Of a stretch of 64,000 bases of DNA, positions 11,400 to 23,589 are shown in pieces. A model generated the notes under the pieces. The model worked only from the letters and a program-made list of their open reading frames with translations, made no database searches and was not told where the DNA came from. Every line of letters begins with the position of its first letter. The stretch's first letter is position 1. The stretch comes from Eumeta japonica (taxonomy: Eukaryota > Arthropoda > Insecta > Lepidoptera > Psychidae), in NCBI GenBank assembly GCA_005406025.1, contig BGZK01000009.1, positions 930,001-994,000 on the forward strand, given 5' to 3'. The translations under genes were made by a program, and so were the position numbers.

Positions 11400-11565
11400 C
11401 GAATTCCGGTTGTGCTATTACCCACACAAGTTGGCGCGATTCACTGAAATGCTGGACGAGGTGTTCGATCGGAGCGCCGTCCACCGCATCTACGGAGACT
11501 TCAGACCTCTCGAGGAGGTGTCGTCGCCCGCCTTTTATATACACGTGCTGCAAAAACAGAACTGA
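11400..11565 (+). CDS. Gnmt: Gnmt copy A, exon 5
   Basis: The last coding exon begins after AATCAACAG with C GAA TTC and encodes EFRLCYYPHKLARFTEMLDE through PAFYIHVLQKQN and a TGA. It keeps the Tyr-Tyr-Pro-His motif whose first Tyr is equivalent to rat Tyr242. The exon needs a phase-2 partner (as in copy B), but copy A exon 4 exits in phase 0. Splicing as drawn would frameshift and stop after 15 codons at an in-frame TGA within the CACTGAAATG segment. The exon itself is intact and highly conserved, so loss of function would be recent. Confidence 0.9.
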
Positions 11566-11571
11566 CCTTGC

Positions 11572-11577
11572 AATAAA
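11572..11577 (+). terminator. Poly(A) signal, Gnmt copy A
   Basis: AATAAA begins only 6 bp after the stop codon. The same spacing is found in copy B, so the 3' UTR is probably extremely short. Confidence 0.6.
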
Positions 11578-11579
11578 AA

Positions 11580-12072
11580 CTTCTGATTTTTTTCAGAGTT
11601 CATTCTTATTTCTTGCAAATTAGTGTTTGAATTTTACCTTGGATCACTTAAAATTAATAGGTGTTCATTATTTCCTATATAATATGGACCCAGTTAAGAA
11701 GTATAAATACGTAGATTGTGGTAAGTTGTTAATTTTCATAATTATATATTTTCGTTGGAACTACTATACAACAAAAAAGTCCAAGGTCCAATATTTCGTG
11801 GAATATCTCCTTTGCTAGTAGCATAATTTTTACTGTCATGACTATCGTGAAATGACTGAATGTAGAATGTAATTTAATAGTATACTTTGCAATCAGAACT
11901 ATTTTTTTTAAAGATATTTAAGTATAAAGGCGACACAAGTACATATAATATATTGAAACGGACATTTATTTTTATTATTATATATAAAGATAGACAATAT
12001 TATTCTATTTACTTATTTAATATACAAAAACTAATGAGCCTATCACGACAAGTGTTTTATCTGATACGTAGG
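11580..12072. other. AT-rich 3' flank of copy A
   Basis: The first 30 bp resemble the 3' flank of copy B. After that the sequence is simple A/T-rich with short open frames made of Ile, Tyr, Lys and Phe codons. No gene seen. Confidence 0.5.
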
Positions 12073-12158
12073 TGACACTTAAATTTTTTTGAACTGGCCA
12101 AATAGAAACTATGAAATGTTAATTTAAAAAAATAGAACTCTGATAACCTTATTATGTA

Positions 12159-13352
12159 CTAGTTTTTTTCCCGCAGCTCCGCCCGCGTAGGCATAAAGTG
12201 TATTCTTTAATCTTGCTTATATGGAAATTTTTTGATAGGGCCAATTTATACACATTGATGATACCTATATTCAGCCCCTATATATTCGTAGCTATTTTAT
12301 TTACATGGCTGATGTTTTTCAAAGGAATATAAAGCGACAGCTTAAAAATTGTTGGAAGATAAACGTAATCCATACCTACCGATTTTTTATACATTTCAGT
12401 TTACACATAACATCACTATTAATTAAAATTAAAATCGGTCCAGCTATTATCCAGTTATAAGTGTTTGAACAATTATATTGTGTAATGTATGTAAATTGGA
12501 ACTAAGTATTTTTTATGATGATCTCACTAATATGTATTATAGGTATTATAAACGCTATAGTTTGTAAGGATATATAGGTACGGAAGTACATGATGATTGA
12601 TGGTAGTGCAAAAGTTATAGGTGGCTACTGCAATATACTCCTATAAACTATGTCAAACGATTTATTTTAGTCTATAAAAAGATACAGATTTGCGATTTAG
12701 AAACACGTGAGCAAGCCACATGAGCTGGCCGTGGGAAAAACATTGCGTGCTCAAATGTGTGCCTGCTACCTTCATGGTCTGACCCTGCCGCCGGACCGCA
12801 CCATAATATCGCGCACTCGCTTGTCTATCGTGATAACTATTCAAATATTTGTCCAAATGATGTAGTGTAAAAGACAAAGTTTATCTACTTTAAACACCAG
12901 ATGCGATAAAAGTATTTATTTTGATATAAGGATCAATTTGTTACTATCAAATGTGCGTTAGAAATAAATTATCAATTATTATTGTGTTTATGGTTCACTA
13001 TTTTGGCGATAATGGCTTACACATAAAAGATAGATATATGCTGTCGGGAGCTTTTTTTGTAGGACTATTTAAGATAAACATTTCCATTTTACATTATATG
13101 TATACGTGTAATTCCAACAGTTATTGAACAGAGTCAGAACAGATCGCAGATGACAGATGTTTTCCTACTTATTTGACACTTATCGTTATATTTTGGATAA
13201 TTTACACTATATCTTTATAAATTATAGCCTATGTGTTATTCTAATGCATGCTTGCACAATATCATCGAAATCCATTCAGTAGTTTTTGCGTGAAAAAGCA
13301 ACAAACATCCATCCATACTTACATACTTTCGCGTTTATAATATTAGCATAGA
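12159..13352 (-). mobile_element. Helitron, non-autonomous, 1.2 kb
   Basis: On the minus strand it starts TCTATGCTAATATTATAAA and ends in CTAG, flanked by A and T as expected for insertion between A and T. The paralogous mariner at 31985 has the uninterrupted ATTATGTA|TATTGC site, which fixes both ends exactly. It keeps a remnant of the RepHel helicase and a CGCGGGCGGAGC GC-rich segment near its 3' end. Nearly the same element, 1.08 kb, occurs at 60654-61734. Confidence 0.9.
12662..12877 (-). pseudogene. Helitron Pif1-type helicase C-terminal remnant
   Basis: The reading GQTMKVAGTHLSTQCFSHGQL resembles the end of Helitron helicases (SQGQT.KVAGIDLR..CFSHGQ.YVA.SRV), which includes motif VI. 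The Arg-finger part is degraded and the rest of the Rep/helicase protein is absent. It is a relic carried by a non-autonomous element. Confidence 0.7.
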
Positions 13353-13562
13353 TATTGCGTTCAACTATCATATTTTTTTTACAAATTGACGGCAAAAAAA
13401 AACTTTGTGTAACGTCAACATAAATTTAACGTAAGAAAGTTTTCCTGCAATGATTTTCTATGACTTTCGTTGCCATTTAAGTTAACAATAAAGTTATACC
13501 AAACCACGGTTGGCTTTTGATGATGAACCTCCATGCCTTGGCACTATTTATAACTGCTTTAG

Positions 13563-13594
13563 CTAGCTCAAACGTGCAACCACGTTTGAGCTAG
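13563..13594. repeat. Derived hairpin inside mariner (14-bp arms, 4-nt loop)
   Basis: CTAGCTCAAACGTG, loop CAAC, then its perfect complement. The same place in the mariner copies at 34761 and 59850 reads straight through (GGTTTAACGAGTTCAA), without the second arm. So the arm is an insertion copied from its neighbour in inverted orientation. Confidence 0.85.
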
Positions 13595-14060
13595 TTAAAC
13601 CACTAATCTGACTGAAGTTCTGCGTCAGGGATATCCTTCTATGCCGACGACCGAAGACAATATCAGTGCTATGCGACTCATGATAGAGATTGACAAATGA
13701 ATGACCTACCACCAGATTCGAACAAGCTTGGGCATCGGTACGAGTAAAATGCACAAAACCTTTCATGAATATTTACAGTGAGGAAGCTTTGCAGTCTGTG
13801 GATACCTCATAATTTGACCGAAGCTCAAAAACTGCTGACAACAAAAACTCACAAAGTCATGCTAACTGGTGCCGCAATATGTTTCAACAATTTGCCAGTG
13901 GTGACTCGAATACTATACACGACATAGTTGTTGGTGACAAAAGCTCGGTTTAACGTTACAATCCCGAAACCGAAAGACGGTCTGCTCTGAGGTGAAATCG
14001 TACCAACTAAAACAACACTGTCTCCAAAATAGCGAACGAAATACAAGACAAAATGGATTT

Positions 14061-16055
14061 ATCAAGAAAAATGTAATGATTGAGTGAATGATACGTTGAG
14101 TTAATATGCAGAAAACTAGCGGCACATCGAACGCTACCTCGGTGCGATGCTGAAAATAAACGACTCCGCTGCACTACCCCCTGACAATTAATAAACATAA
14201 TGGATACAGATAACGTATCTCGAGTCGTAAGGCCGTTTACCGATTCATGGGCGCGGCGCAGGCGCACTCAGCACCGGAACGACGCCACGCCGCTTTCATT
14301 CACGCATCTGTGGGCTATCGGACTAACATTATGCAGAGCCACTGAGAGCCACTTGCGCCGTCGCGAAATAATGTCGTTCGCAAGCAGTAACATTCTTTTA
14401 AGGGGCCTATATTATCACGTGGTCGACTCCGTAACTTACGACAAACTTTCTCTATACAGACACACACCTAATTATAGTTCCACCTTTTGCCTATCTTTTA
14501 ACCGCCTTTTGGCACGTCCATAAAGTTTTTCGTTTTACATTGACTACCAACTTTAACATAATTATGTCTTCCGTTCATGAGCTGTGAAGTTTCTGCTGCG
14601 GAAATCGACAAAATAATAAGAGGAACAAGTAGAGAAAGTGCCACAATGTACATATTTTCGTCGATTATAGTGCGATCATCTTAGCAATACTAATTATCGG
14701 ATTCTTATCATTATAGAAAGGATATTATATATAAATCTACATACATAAATGAAATTAAGTGTCTAAGATTTCAAACCAACTACGTTTTATTAAGTTAATA
14801 AAGTTATTTATACGTATCAATCACCCAAACAATCCTTTTAAAATATCTTGTCTATTTGTCTGCCTATTTGTTGTTCCGAGTGTCCTTGGAACGACAGGAC
14901 TGATCACGGTGACATTTTCACTGGCAGGCAAAAAAGCATATTGAGTTATATATGAAAACTTTTTATCCCGATCATTTAGGATCCTTGCATGAAAATTGAA
15001 AAACATTTTCTTAAAAATGGAATAATCATCAGAATTGAATCAAGGTGGTGAAAGTGAAAGGTGGTATGAGGATCGAGATCGGAGCCAGAATGAGAAATGT
15101 CGAAATTGAGAATGAAATGCATTCTATGTTCACACGGACTCAATCGTGGGAGAATGCTATTCACAATAAAAAATAGCGATGGGTTTTAGGCTTAGTTGAT
15201 AGTCACTAATAACCTTTATATTTTAACCGATTTCGGTATACGAATTTTGTTAAGAATTCAATATAAAAGTGTAAAGGTAGGTGGAAATCAATGGAAGGAT
15301 ATACGATACATTTAAAGGATCCGTGAGAATAAAGATAAATACAAGTCAACGGAAGAACATGTGATACATTTTTTAGGGTTTCGTGAAAATAACTAAAATC
15401 GATAGAATCACGGCCAGTAATTCACAAATTGTATATTAATCAAAAATTTTACAAAAGAACAATGTTTTTAGACGGACATACAGACAGACGCTACAAATTT
15501 ATTAGTAGTATAGATACCTATACCAAGAAGATCCCACAAACGGCCCCAACGATTTTGATGAAAAGTCTTATTTTGATAAAAGCTTCCTTTTCGTTTATAT
15601 TTCCACGTCAAACTCAAAGCTGCCGAGCTAGGTCGATTGCTCGAATACTTATTTTTTATTGTGAGAAATGATGTTTGTGATATGATAAGAAATGACACCA
15701 GAAAATCAGATGTTTAAAAATCAAAAAATAAATTCACACCAACGCAATAATCGGAATTAACGCGAGAAGTTTCACATTCACGTGGGTGGAACCGTGAATG
15801 GAAAATTAGTATGTTTAAAAAAAAATTGTATTATATTGATAACCGACGAATCGATATATATTTTTAAGATATATATTAGAATTTGAAAGGGAATTTGTAC
15901 TTGGATACAATTATAATTTCCAAATTTTTATATATAGGTGTTTTCCAAAAAAAAATGGAAGCTTCCCTTCATTTTGCATCATTTCACACCATATTGTGAT
16001 AATCACATTGTTGCTATATAATTGGTTCTCAACAAGAAATGGTATTATGAAAATA
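14061..16055. other. No recognisable gene
   Basis: 14060-14560 is less AT-rich and holds a 107-codon frame at 14200-14523 of no recognisable domain; it may be part of an unidentified retroelement. 15035-15100 is a GATC/GAGATC-type degenerate repeat. The rest is AT-rich without visible structure. Confidence 0.4.
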
Positions 16056-17252
16056 GCACTATTTAAATAAAACTGAGATAAATTTTGCGATCTAACAGAT
16101 GGCGCTATTTAAATAAAACACTGAGATAATTTTTGCGACCTAGCAGATGGCGCTATCTAAATAGAATACTGAGATAAATTTTGCGATCTAACAGATGGTA
16201 CTATTTAAATAAAACACTGAGATAATTTTTGCGACCTAGCAGATGGCGCTATCTAAATAGAATACTGAGATAAATTTTATGATCTAACAGATGGTACTAT
16301 TTAAATAAAACACTGAGATAATTTTGCGACCTAGCAGATGGCGCTATTAAATAGAATACTGAGATAAATTTTAGATCTAACAGATGGTATCTACTATTTA
16401 AATAAAACACTGAGATAATTTTTATGACCTAGCAGATGCTATCTAAATAGAATACTGAGATAAATTTTGCGATCTAACAGATGGTACTATTTAAATAAAA
16501 CACTGAGATAATTTTTGCGACCTAGCAGATGGCGCTATCTAAATAGAATACTGAGATAAATTTTGCGATCTAACAGATGGTACTATTTAAATAAAACACT
16601 GAGATAATTTTTGCGACCTAGCAGATGGCGCTATCTAAATAGAATACTGAGATAAATTTTGCGATCTAACAGATGGTACTATTTAAATAAAACACTGAGA
16701 TAATTTTTGTGACCTAGCAGATGGCGCTATCTAAATAGAATACTGAGATAACTTTTGCGATCTAACAGATGGTACTATTTAAATAAAACACTGAGATAAT
16801 TTTTGCGACCTAGCAGATGGCGCTATCTAAATAGAATACTGAGATAAACTTTTAGGATTCAACAGATGGTACTATTTAAATAAAACACTGAGATAATTTT
16901 TGCGACCTAGCAGATGGCGCTATCTAAATAGAATACTGAGATAAATTTTGCGATCTAACAGATGGCACTATTTAAATAAAACACTTAGATAACTTTTGCG
17001 ACCTAGCGGATGGCGCTATCTAAATAGAGTACTGAGATAAATTTTGCGATCTAACAGATGGCACTATTTAAATAAAACACTTAGATAACTTTTGCGACCT
17101 AGCGGATGGCGCTATCTAAATAGAGTACTGAGATAAATTTTGCGATCTAACAGATGGCACTATTTAAATAATGAGATAATTTTTGCGACCTAGCAGATAG
17201 CGCTATCTAATTAGAATACTGAGATAAATTTTGTGATATAACAGGGTGGCAC
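16056..17252 (+). repeat. 48-bp minisatellite with alternating A/B monomers
   Basis: About 25 monomers of 48 bp in a row. Type A reads CTGAGATAAATTTTGCGATC then TAACAGATGGTACTATTTAA and ATAAAACA. Type B reads CTGAGATAATTTTTGCGACC then TAGCAGATGGCGCTATCTAA and ATAGAATA. They alternate A-B-A-B almost without exception, so the real unit is a 96-bp dimer. Toward the right end GGCACT replaces GGTACT and CACTTAGATAAC variants repeat in tandem, showing local spread of new variants. A few copies carry short deletions. Confidence 0.95.
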
Positions 17253-19984
17253 TTTTGCAGTCCAAATATTTTTTGTCGGAAATAAACATTAACAACTTTT
17301 CCCTTTGAAAGTTTATATATTCACATAGCAGATTCAAAAGACAAAAAGCAAACAAACAAAGTCCGGTAAAAAGTAAAGTAAAATACTTCGGTTGTTTCCT
17401 TTTAAGAATCTACTTTCATATGTAGCCGGCGGTACGCAAATTAGGTGGGTTGCAAAAGCAAGTCTTAAAAAATTTAAATGGTTGTCATGTTGCTTTTCTA
17501 CACAACATATTCGAGCCTATTATTTTGATTGCTTTTATCTTCATTGCATTACTGATTGATAGATGTTTTAATTTTAGCTCTGACAAATTAAGTTTTCGAT
17601 GTATACGTCGTCGTTGCCTGTCAGTATTATCGATCGTTTAATGTGGGGCTTTGGAGTTTTATGTCAAGTTTTATTGTGTAACATAATTTATGAAATGTAT
17701 TTTAAATATCAATATAAATTAGTGTGAACAAAAGTATATACACGCTTTCAATACTACTAAAAATGCATTTAGATACCCCCTTTGTCATTTGCATATGTTC
17801 CAAAACAATTGTTCATAAGGAGTAAATTCCAGTCGCGCGTCAAAACTGATGTCCTCTAATTGCTTTTCAGCTACTTTAAAATTTATTGAAGTCGATTACA
17901 TTATAAGGTTTTCTAGTAATTGTCAAGGAATCTTAAACACGTATGGTATACGGTTTTTTTGATTTCCAGCTAACCACCATTTAAATTTGGTCTAAAATTT
18001 ACTAAGCATTATAAGAGTTTTTAATAATTCTTTCACGGAACACTAAAAAATAATTTAAAACTTAATAATTTATGTTGTAAAGAGTTTCACCGTACGGACG
18101 TAGAATTAATCCCTACAAATTTCGTATCGACCGATGGCTTGTTTCCATCGCGACCCGAGCCCGCTCCTCGTCCTCGGTCTCGTCTCGGCTCGGGTCCCGA
18201 AACCGGTCCTGTTCCTAATCTCGATCTCGGTTCCACCTTTCTTCTTCGCCTTTGATTCCGATCAATTATCCCATTTTTAAGTGTTGTTCAATTTTTACAC
18301 AGGAACCCTAAACAATTACAGGATAAAAAAATACCTTAAACGCAGGTCCGTAAGCTCTTTTACATATAAGTGAAAGTTGTACTGTAAGGGGCTCAGCCGT
18401 TCTGAAGATACACCGGACAAATAGTCAGACAGACAGACAAAAAATTAAAGGGATTATTTTCATTTCCATAATCCTTCTCCGAATAATTACGAAAACAACA
18501 AAGAAAATAAATCAGGCAAATCGGTTCAGCCGTTTTCAAGTGATGATCTTGCATTCAAACGGAATCACACATATATTTATATAGATAAATCTAAATACGG
18601 ATTACATAAGCAATCGAATTATTTTAATAAAATATTTCAGATAAAAAATTGAAATGATGATCTTAATTCGCGCAACGGAAAACACTCTACATCCATGATT
18701 TTATGGCTTAAATACACTAGAGATTGCTTTTAGTGTACTTGAGTCATAACTCTCGAAATATTGTAAAATAATGACATATACGCGCGCATATGTCACGGCA
18801 TTTTGCGCGACACAACTTCACCCTCTCGCAGCCAGAGGCACACTTTGCTCCTATACCTATACATAGGTACTCTGTGTCACTGACGCACGGCCAACGAAAT
18901 GACCCTGTGGGATGCGAAATTCAGTGGAATCCTTTAAATACTACGGCATAATCGACTATATTCATACTTTTCCGAAGATACAATTTTGTTCAAATTATTT
19001 TTGAGTGTCTAATATGAAAATTTTGGTACTAAAAGAAAGCAATAATTGGACTATTTTCATTTACTTATTTGGAAAAAACGCATCATGGCGTTGTAGTGTA
19101 TGTCATTATTATTAGTTGTGACGAAAAACATAATGGTAAACACTGATTTATTCTAACTATTGCAAACGCAAAACCTCTGTTTAGGCATATTGGTGAACTT
19201 CAAATATTCTAAAAAAAATCTAAGGCAAATTTAGCTAAAAAGGTTTTGTCAAGTTGTAAAACAACTTTTCAGAAGAAATTGTAAAATTCGGTCTTTGCAT
19301 TAATTTATCACAGAGTACGTAGGTAATGTTACCAACTGTAAACCTTGTTTTATGCATTTTTAGACCACATGATTTAAATACCTGTAAATCAATATTTACA
19401 GAGAGGAAAAAAGCGCTATTGGTAATATTCATACACATAAATATTCATCACTGATTATTATTGGTTCCTACTAAAGGACTTGATGATTTACTATTTCTGT
19501 AGGATGACAATGAAAACTTATCACGAACTTTTGAATAATGACGTAACAAAAGGCGATATTTATAGGCTGATTGAAAATTATGTTGATAATTTTACCGAAA
19601 GCAGTCGTAAAAATATATAATTTTGCGTTTCAATACGTATGTAATTAAATCAACGACAAGACAACAAAATCTTAAAATCTAGACCGTTAAACTTAATTCT
19701 TGCTTGATACGTTTCTGCATTCGACATAAAAATAGTGAGCATTTACTTGACAATCATTGATTCATATGGCACGACACGGAAGGAGTAAGTTACCGCGGAA
19801 AAATAGGTCAAAAAATTAAGAGGTACATCACGCAAAGATTTTCTTCATTTGCTGGAAATTAAAGCGCTTGGACGACTGTCTGGACGTCGATTAAAGGAAT
19901 GCCAATAGACAGGCAAATATACGTTATAAAATAAGTAGATGGCAATTATGATGACTGTCGACATTATTTAATGTCAACAACGCA
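17253..19984. other. No recognisable gene; one GC-rich degenerate repeat
   Basis: 18140-18265 is a C/T-rich block of GATCTCGGT/CGTCTCGG words, a reverse-strand version of the GGGATC-type repeat seen elsewhere. 19830-19960 matches 43015-43130 on the far side of copy B (CTTCATTTGCTGGA with GGACG(A/T)CTGTC), so it is part of the duplicated 3' flank. Otherwise AT-rich and featureless. Confidence 0.45.
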
Positions 19985-20435
19985 TTCCTTGTAATACTTC
20001 AGTAAACTTCCTGCTGTGAAGGCAAGCAGACGAGACTCCCGTTTAAGAATGTTGGTTCCCGAGCAACGGCACCATTAGAGCCTGTCCACTCTGACCTATG
20101 GGGACCAATGGAGAATTTGAGCTGCTCAGCTTCGTCTACAAACGGTCAAGATAAACAAGTGGAGTCACAACTGTGTGGCAGTCCATCTACTTCCACAACT
20201 CACACCGGCAACATTCTTCGACACAGGTGATTTGGATAAAACATATGTCCCACTTAGATTGTTACACTCACAGTACCAGCAACGGAATATCACACTAAGG
20301 CCTCGAAACAGAACACTAAGAAATGTCACAGATACAGATGAAAATAGTATGTTTTGTTTACTTTTAGGTTTCTCTGATCCACAGATAGCTGAGGAGGCGC
20401 TCTCATCACCATATGCCAAATAATGGCAACAGGCA

Positions 20436-20999
20436 ATGGACGAGGAGTACAACTCGCTGTTGAACAACAACACCTGGAGTTTAAAGAACCTACCTTCGGA
20501 TAGAAAGGTCTTACCTAGCAAGTCGGTATACAAAACTAAAACTGACCAATGTGGTAATATAGTTCGTTTCAAGGCCAGGCTTGTCATTAAAGGATACGCT
20601 CAGAAGAAGGGTACTGGCTATGAGAAAGTGTTTTCAACTGTTGAAAAGTACAGTACCATACGCCATCTAATATCACTAGGTGCAAGATTGGGGCTTGAAA
20701 CCGATCAACTAGATGCAGTATCAGCATTTCTTCAAAGAGATATTGATGTAGAAATATACATGACGCAGCCGGAGTTGTATGAACAAGGGCCTCAAGTATG
20801 TCACTTGCATAAATCATTATATGGGCTTAAACAGGCAAGCAGGTTGTGGAATTCAAATCTGAACACTATGCTGCTGGACATTAGTATGATAAGTTCAAAG
20901 TCTGACCCATGTGTGTATTTTAATGTAAACAAGAATACCTATATTGCTGTATGGGTTGATGATCTCATTTTATTTACTCCTAATAAAGTAGAAAAGTAT
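20436..20999 (+). pseudogene. Copia reverse transcriptase, N-terminal part
   Basis: It starts in the conserved WQQAMDEEYNSLLNNNTW region and continues through FKARLVIKGYAQKKGTGY, the LDAVSAFLQ block (the family's usual LDVKTAFLNG carries the first catalytic Asp) and LHKSLYGLKQASRLWN. It reaches the active-site YIAVWVDDLILF (the DD pair is present). The frame is open from 20436 until the MITE, which begins right after the codons for EKY. A stop at 20421 separates it from the upstream block. Confidence 0.9.
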
Positions 21000-21000
21000 A

Positions 21001-21479
21001 CACAGTGGAATCTCAATAACTCGAACCTCATTAAGTCGAAATCCTTAGTAAATCGAAAAAAATTGCTATTCCCATCCAAAGAACTCCTAAATACGCGGTA
21101 TCTCGAATTATTTAGACTTTGTAACTCGAACAAAATGTTATTTCCCTACGAAGTATTGATAATATATATTTATACTCTATAACTCGAATTTCAAAAAGGA
21201 GACTCCGTAAGTCGTAGTTGATAAAATATAATGACGTCTTACTTAGAATACCCCGAAATAAATTCCAAAATGAATGTTCGGGTTCGGGGCTTCTAATCTA
21301 TTGTTTTTGTTTTGTACACTTGCAATGAATGAATACATTCATGAAACTTTCTAAGTAACACAGCTGTGAACGTTTCGACACAGTCATATGTATCTCCAAG
21401 TTCTTGTTAAGTCGACAACTCGTTAACTCGAATATTTTTGCATTTCCCTTGACATTCAAGTTATTGAAATTCCACTGTA
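21001..21479 (+). mobile_element. Pogo/Tigger-type MITE inside the copia relic
   Basis: It begins CACAGTGGAATCTCAATAAC and ends with the complement TTATTGAAATTCCACTG followed by TA; a TA also precedes it. It holds many TCGAA/AACTCGAA words and no coding sequence. On both sides the copia polymerase sequence is interrupted and resumes, so this is a clean insertion younger than the copia element. Confidence 0.8.
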
Positions 21480-21494
21480 ATAAAGAATAGGCTT

Positions 21495-22270
21495 ATGCAA
21501 TATTTGGAGATGAAGGATCTAGGTAAAGCCACTCAGTGTGTTGGTCTGAACGTAACAAGGGATGGAGACAGTATTATAATTGACCAAGAAAAGTACATTA
21601 AGGATGTACTTGACAGGTTTGGCATGTCTGATTGTAAACCATGTAAAACACCAGTTGAAGTCGGTCAAAAGTTTCCTCAGGGTGCAGATGGCAAGGAAAC
21701 GGATTAGCCTTATCAACAGGCCATAGGATGTCTTCTCTATATTACCTCAAGACACAAAGTCTGACATTTCTTTTGCAATTAACACTCTTAGTAGGTTCAA
21801 TAAAGCGCCAAGAGCAGAACACTGGACAGCTGTGAAAAGGATCCTACGATACTTACAAGGAACTAAAGATATGAAGCTCACTTCCAAAGATGGTGAATTA
21901 ATCATGAAAGGCTTCTACGACGCAGACTGGGCCAGAGATAACATTGACCGTAAGTCCTGCACGGGCTATGTTTTTAATTCTCAGGGAGGCGCAGTATCCT
22001 GGTGCTCAAGGAGACAGCAGACGGTGGCTCTGTCGACGGCCGAAGCAGAGTACATGGTGATATCGTCGGCAGCACAAGAGGCGCTGTGACTGCGACAACT
22101 GCACATCGAGTTCGGTCAGCCCCTAACCGAACCCATTCAAATATTCAGCGATAATAACCAGAGCGCTATTAAACTGTCTGCCAATGACTATTATCTACCT
22201 CGTTCTAAACATATTGATATAACGTATCATTTTTTGAGAGATCATGTATATCATTTAAATATAAAGTTTA
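21495..22270 (+). pseudogene. Copia reverse transcriptase end and RNase H
   Basis: After the MITE the polymerase resumes with YLEMKDLGKATQCVGLNV and the connection domain (KPCKTPVEVG). RNase H follows: MKRILRYLQGTKD, then GFYDADWARD with its catalytic Asp, SWCSRRQQTVALSTAEAEYM, and SDNNQSAIKLS further on. Stops at 21706 and 22088 and a frameshift near 21720-21830 break it. A typical copia HIDI.YHFLRDHV end follows. Confidence 0.9.
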
Positions 22271-22383
22271 TTGTAGATGTATTGTAGATGTGACAAAATG
22301 ATTGCAGATATACTTACTAAGGGGACAACCGAACATAAAAATTTGTATTGTATAGCAAAAATGGGTTTGCGTTCAGTGATGGT

Positions 22384-22571
22384 TGTTAGGAATAGAACGC
22401 AACCATAAAAACAACAATGGATGAACACATTTGTAGTAGTTCGCATTTTTGCCGCTGCGCGGCGCTTGCTCTCTGTCCTTTTTCACTTGAAACTGCCTTG
22501 AAACAGATTACTCACCAATAAATTACACGATTATAATACATAAAGCTTGATTTATTGCTACTATTCCTTCA
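22384..22571 (+). repeat. Copia 3' LTR
   Basis: 188 bp starting TGTTAGGAATAG and ending CTATTCCTTCA: TG...CA ends with matching short inverted repeats. It sits directly after the RNase H end. The matching 5' LTR is absent. Confidence 0.75.
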
Positions 22572-23589
22572 GATACGATAATTCATAACTTTAACACTTT
22601 TAATTAATTAGGTACATTTCATTTGAAAAAGCACGGATTGCAAAATTAAAACTGACGGTCAGCACTCGAATTCTAATATATAGGGTACGTCCTTTAACTA
22701 GTTGCCGGTACTTTCTCCGCATGAGAACAAAGTCATAAATTATTTTAAAAGCAGAACGTCAACTTGTCACGTCCGATATAAGCAAACAAGTTTTATTGCA
22801 ATCTGAAACATTTTATCTAATAAAAAATGTGATTAAAATATGAACAACGTGCAGGCGGACTGCACATTATGTTGTAGCGATAAGAACTACAGGTTGCTAT
22901 TCTCAAATATTCTTTTACGGGAATTATTTCGTATCTTTAATTTTATTTAGCTAATGAGCATAGTTCGCGACAGATGCATTTGATATTTGCTCGTCTTTTA
23001 TAACTTCCAACTCTAATGACCTTGGCTCACGCTCTTGAGCAAATATAATATTTCCACAGTTGTGGGGAATTCTTTAACCCTTTTTTACTTACGGTAATTT
23101 ACATTATTACTATTAATTAATTAAACATTTTTCAAAGATTATTTAAAATTTATATAAACTTTCGATAATCTTTGAGATATGTTTTTTACCTTCGAAACAC
23201 TTAAGTAAATTTTGAACTTCCTTGCAATATTAAATTGAGACTACTATAAAAACCGCTAGTCAATAGCTAGACAGATAACGTCGCAGAATTTCGCGGACTT
23301 TTCTTTAGATCTATTTAAAAGAACAACTCTAGCATACATCAGTTCCACACAAACAATATAATCAGAGCACGCCAGGAAAGCTCCTGAAAGGTGCATTTTC
23401 TTCGAAATTATTCAACAAACGTCATCATAATTCCCAAATTTTCATAAGATATCCATAAATTAATAGTTTATTTCTCGTGAAGTAGTCTTTTATTGAAAAT
23501 CGTATCAAAATTCCTACAGTAATTTTTAACATCACCCTTCACAAACCGTCAGAAAGACATCGCGAAGGCCTATTTTTTTCTAAACTCTG
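22572..23589. other. Spacer without visible gene
   Basis: AT-rich. The last 75 bp resemble 45780-45850 (ATCAC.CTTCAC..ACC.TC...AGACAT), so a retroelement fragment may begin here. Confidence 0.4.

Larger units (their letters stand above)
12073..14060 (+). mobile_element. Mariner relic interrupted by a Helitron
   Basis: 12073-12158 and 13353-14060 are two parts of one mariner copy, split by a Helitron at 12159-13352. The left part matches the mariner 5' regions at 31985-32190 and 59560-59930. The right part covers the mariner DNA-binding region (D.RLMIEIDK.MTY.QIR) and the start of the catalytic domain, then breaks off. It has internal stops and a derived 32-bp hairpin at 13563-13594. Confidence 0.8.
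19985..22571 (+). mobile_element. Copia-type LTR retrotransposon relic, 5'-truncated
   Basis: Domains appear in the copia order. There is a GAG-pre-integrase/integrase start (CEGKQTRLPFKN, then LVHSD-like PVHSDLWGPME) at about 20020-20120. A large deletion follows, then reverse transcriptase from 20430, RNase H to about 22260, and a 3' LTR. Stops lie at 20421, 21706 and 22088, and a pogo-type MITE interrupts the gene. It lies in the spacer between copies A and B and cannot move on its own. Confidence 0.9.

Noticed and set aside
14200..14523. 107-codon frame as a gene
   Set aside because: Composition suggests retroelement debris, but no domain is recognisable and it is not repeated in the window; left as unassigned.
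16056..17252. CRISPR-like array
   Set aside because: The repeats are directly adjacent 48-bp units without unique spacers, in eukaryotic DNA; it is a minisatellite.
18140..18265. GC-rich block as a possible promoter or CpG island
   Set aside because: It is made of CTCGGT/GATCTC words matching the degenerate hexamer repeat family, with no gene near it.
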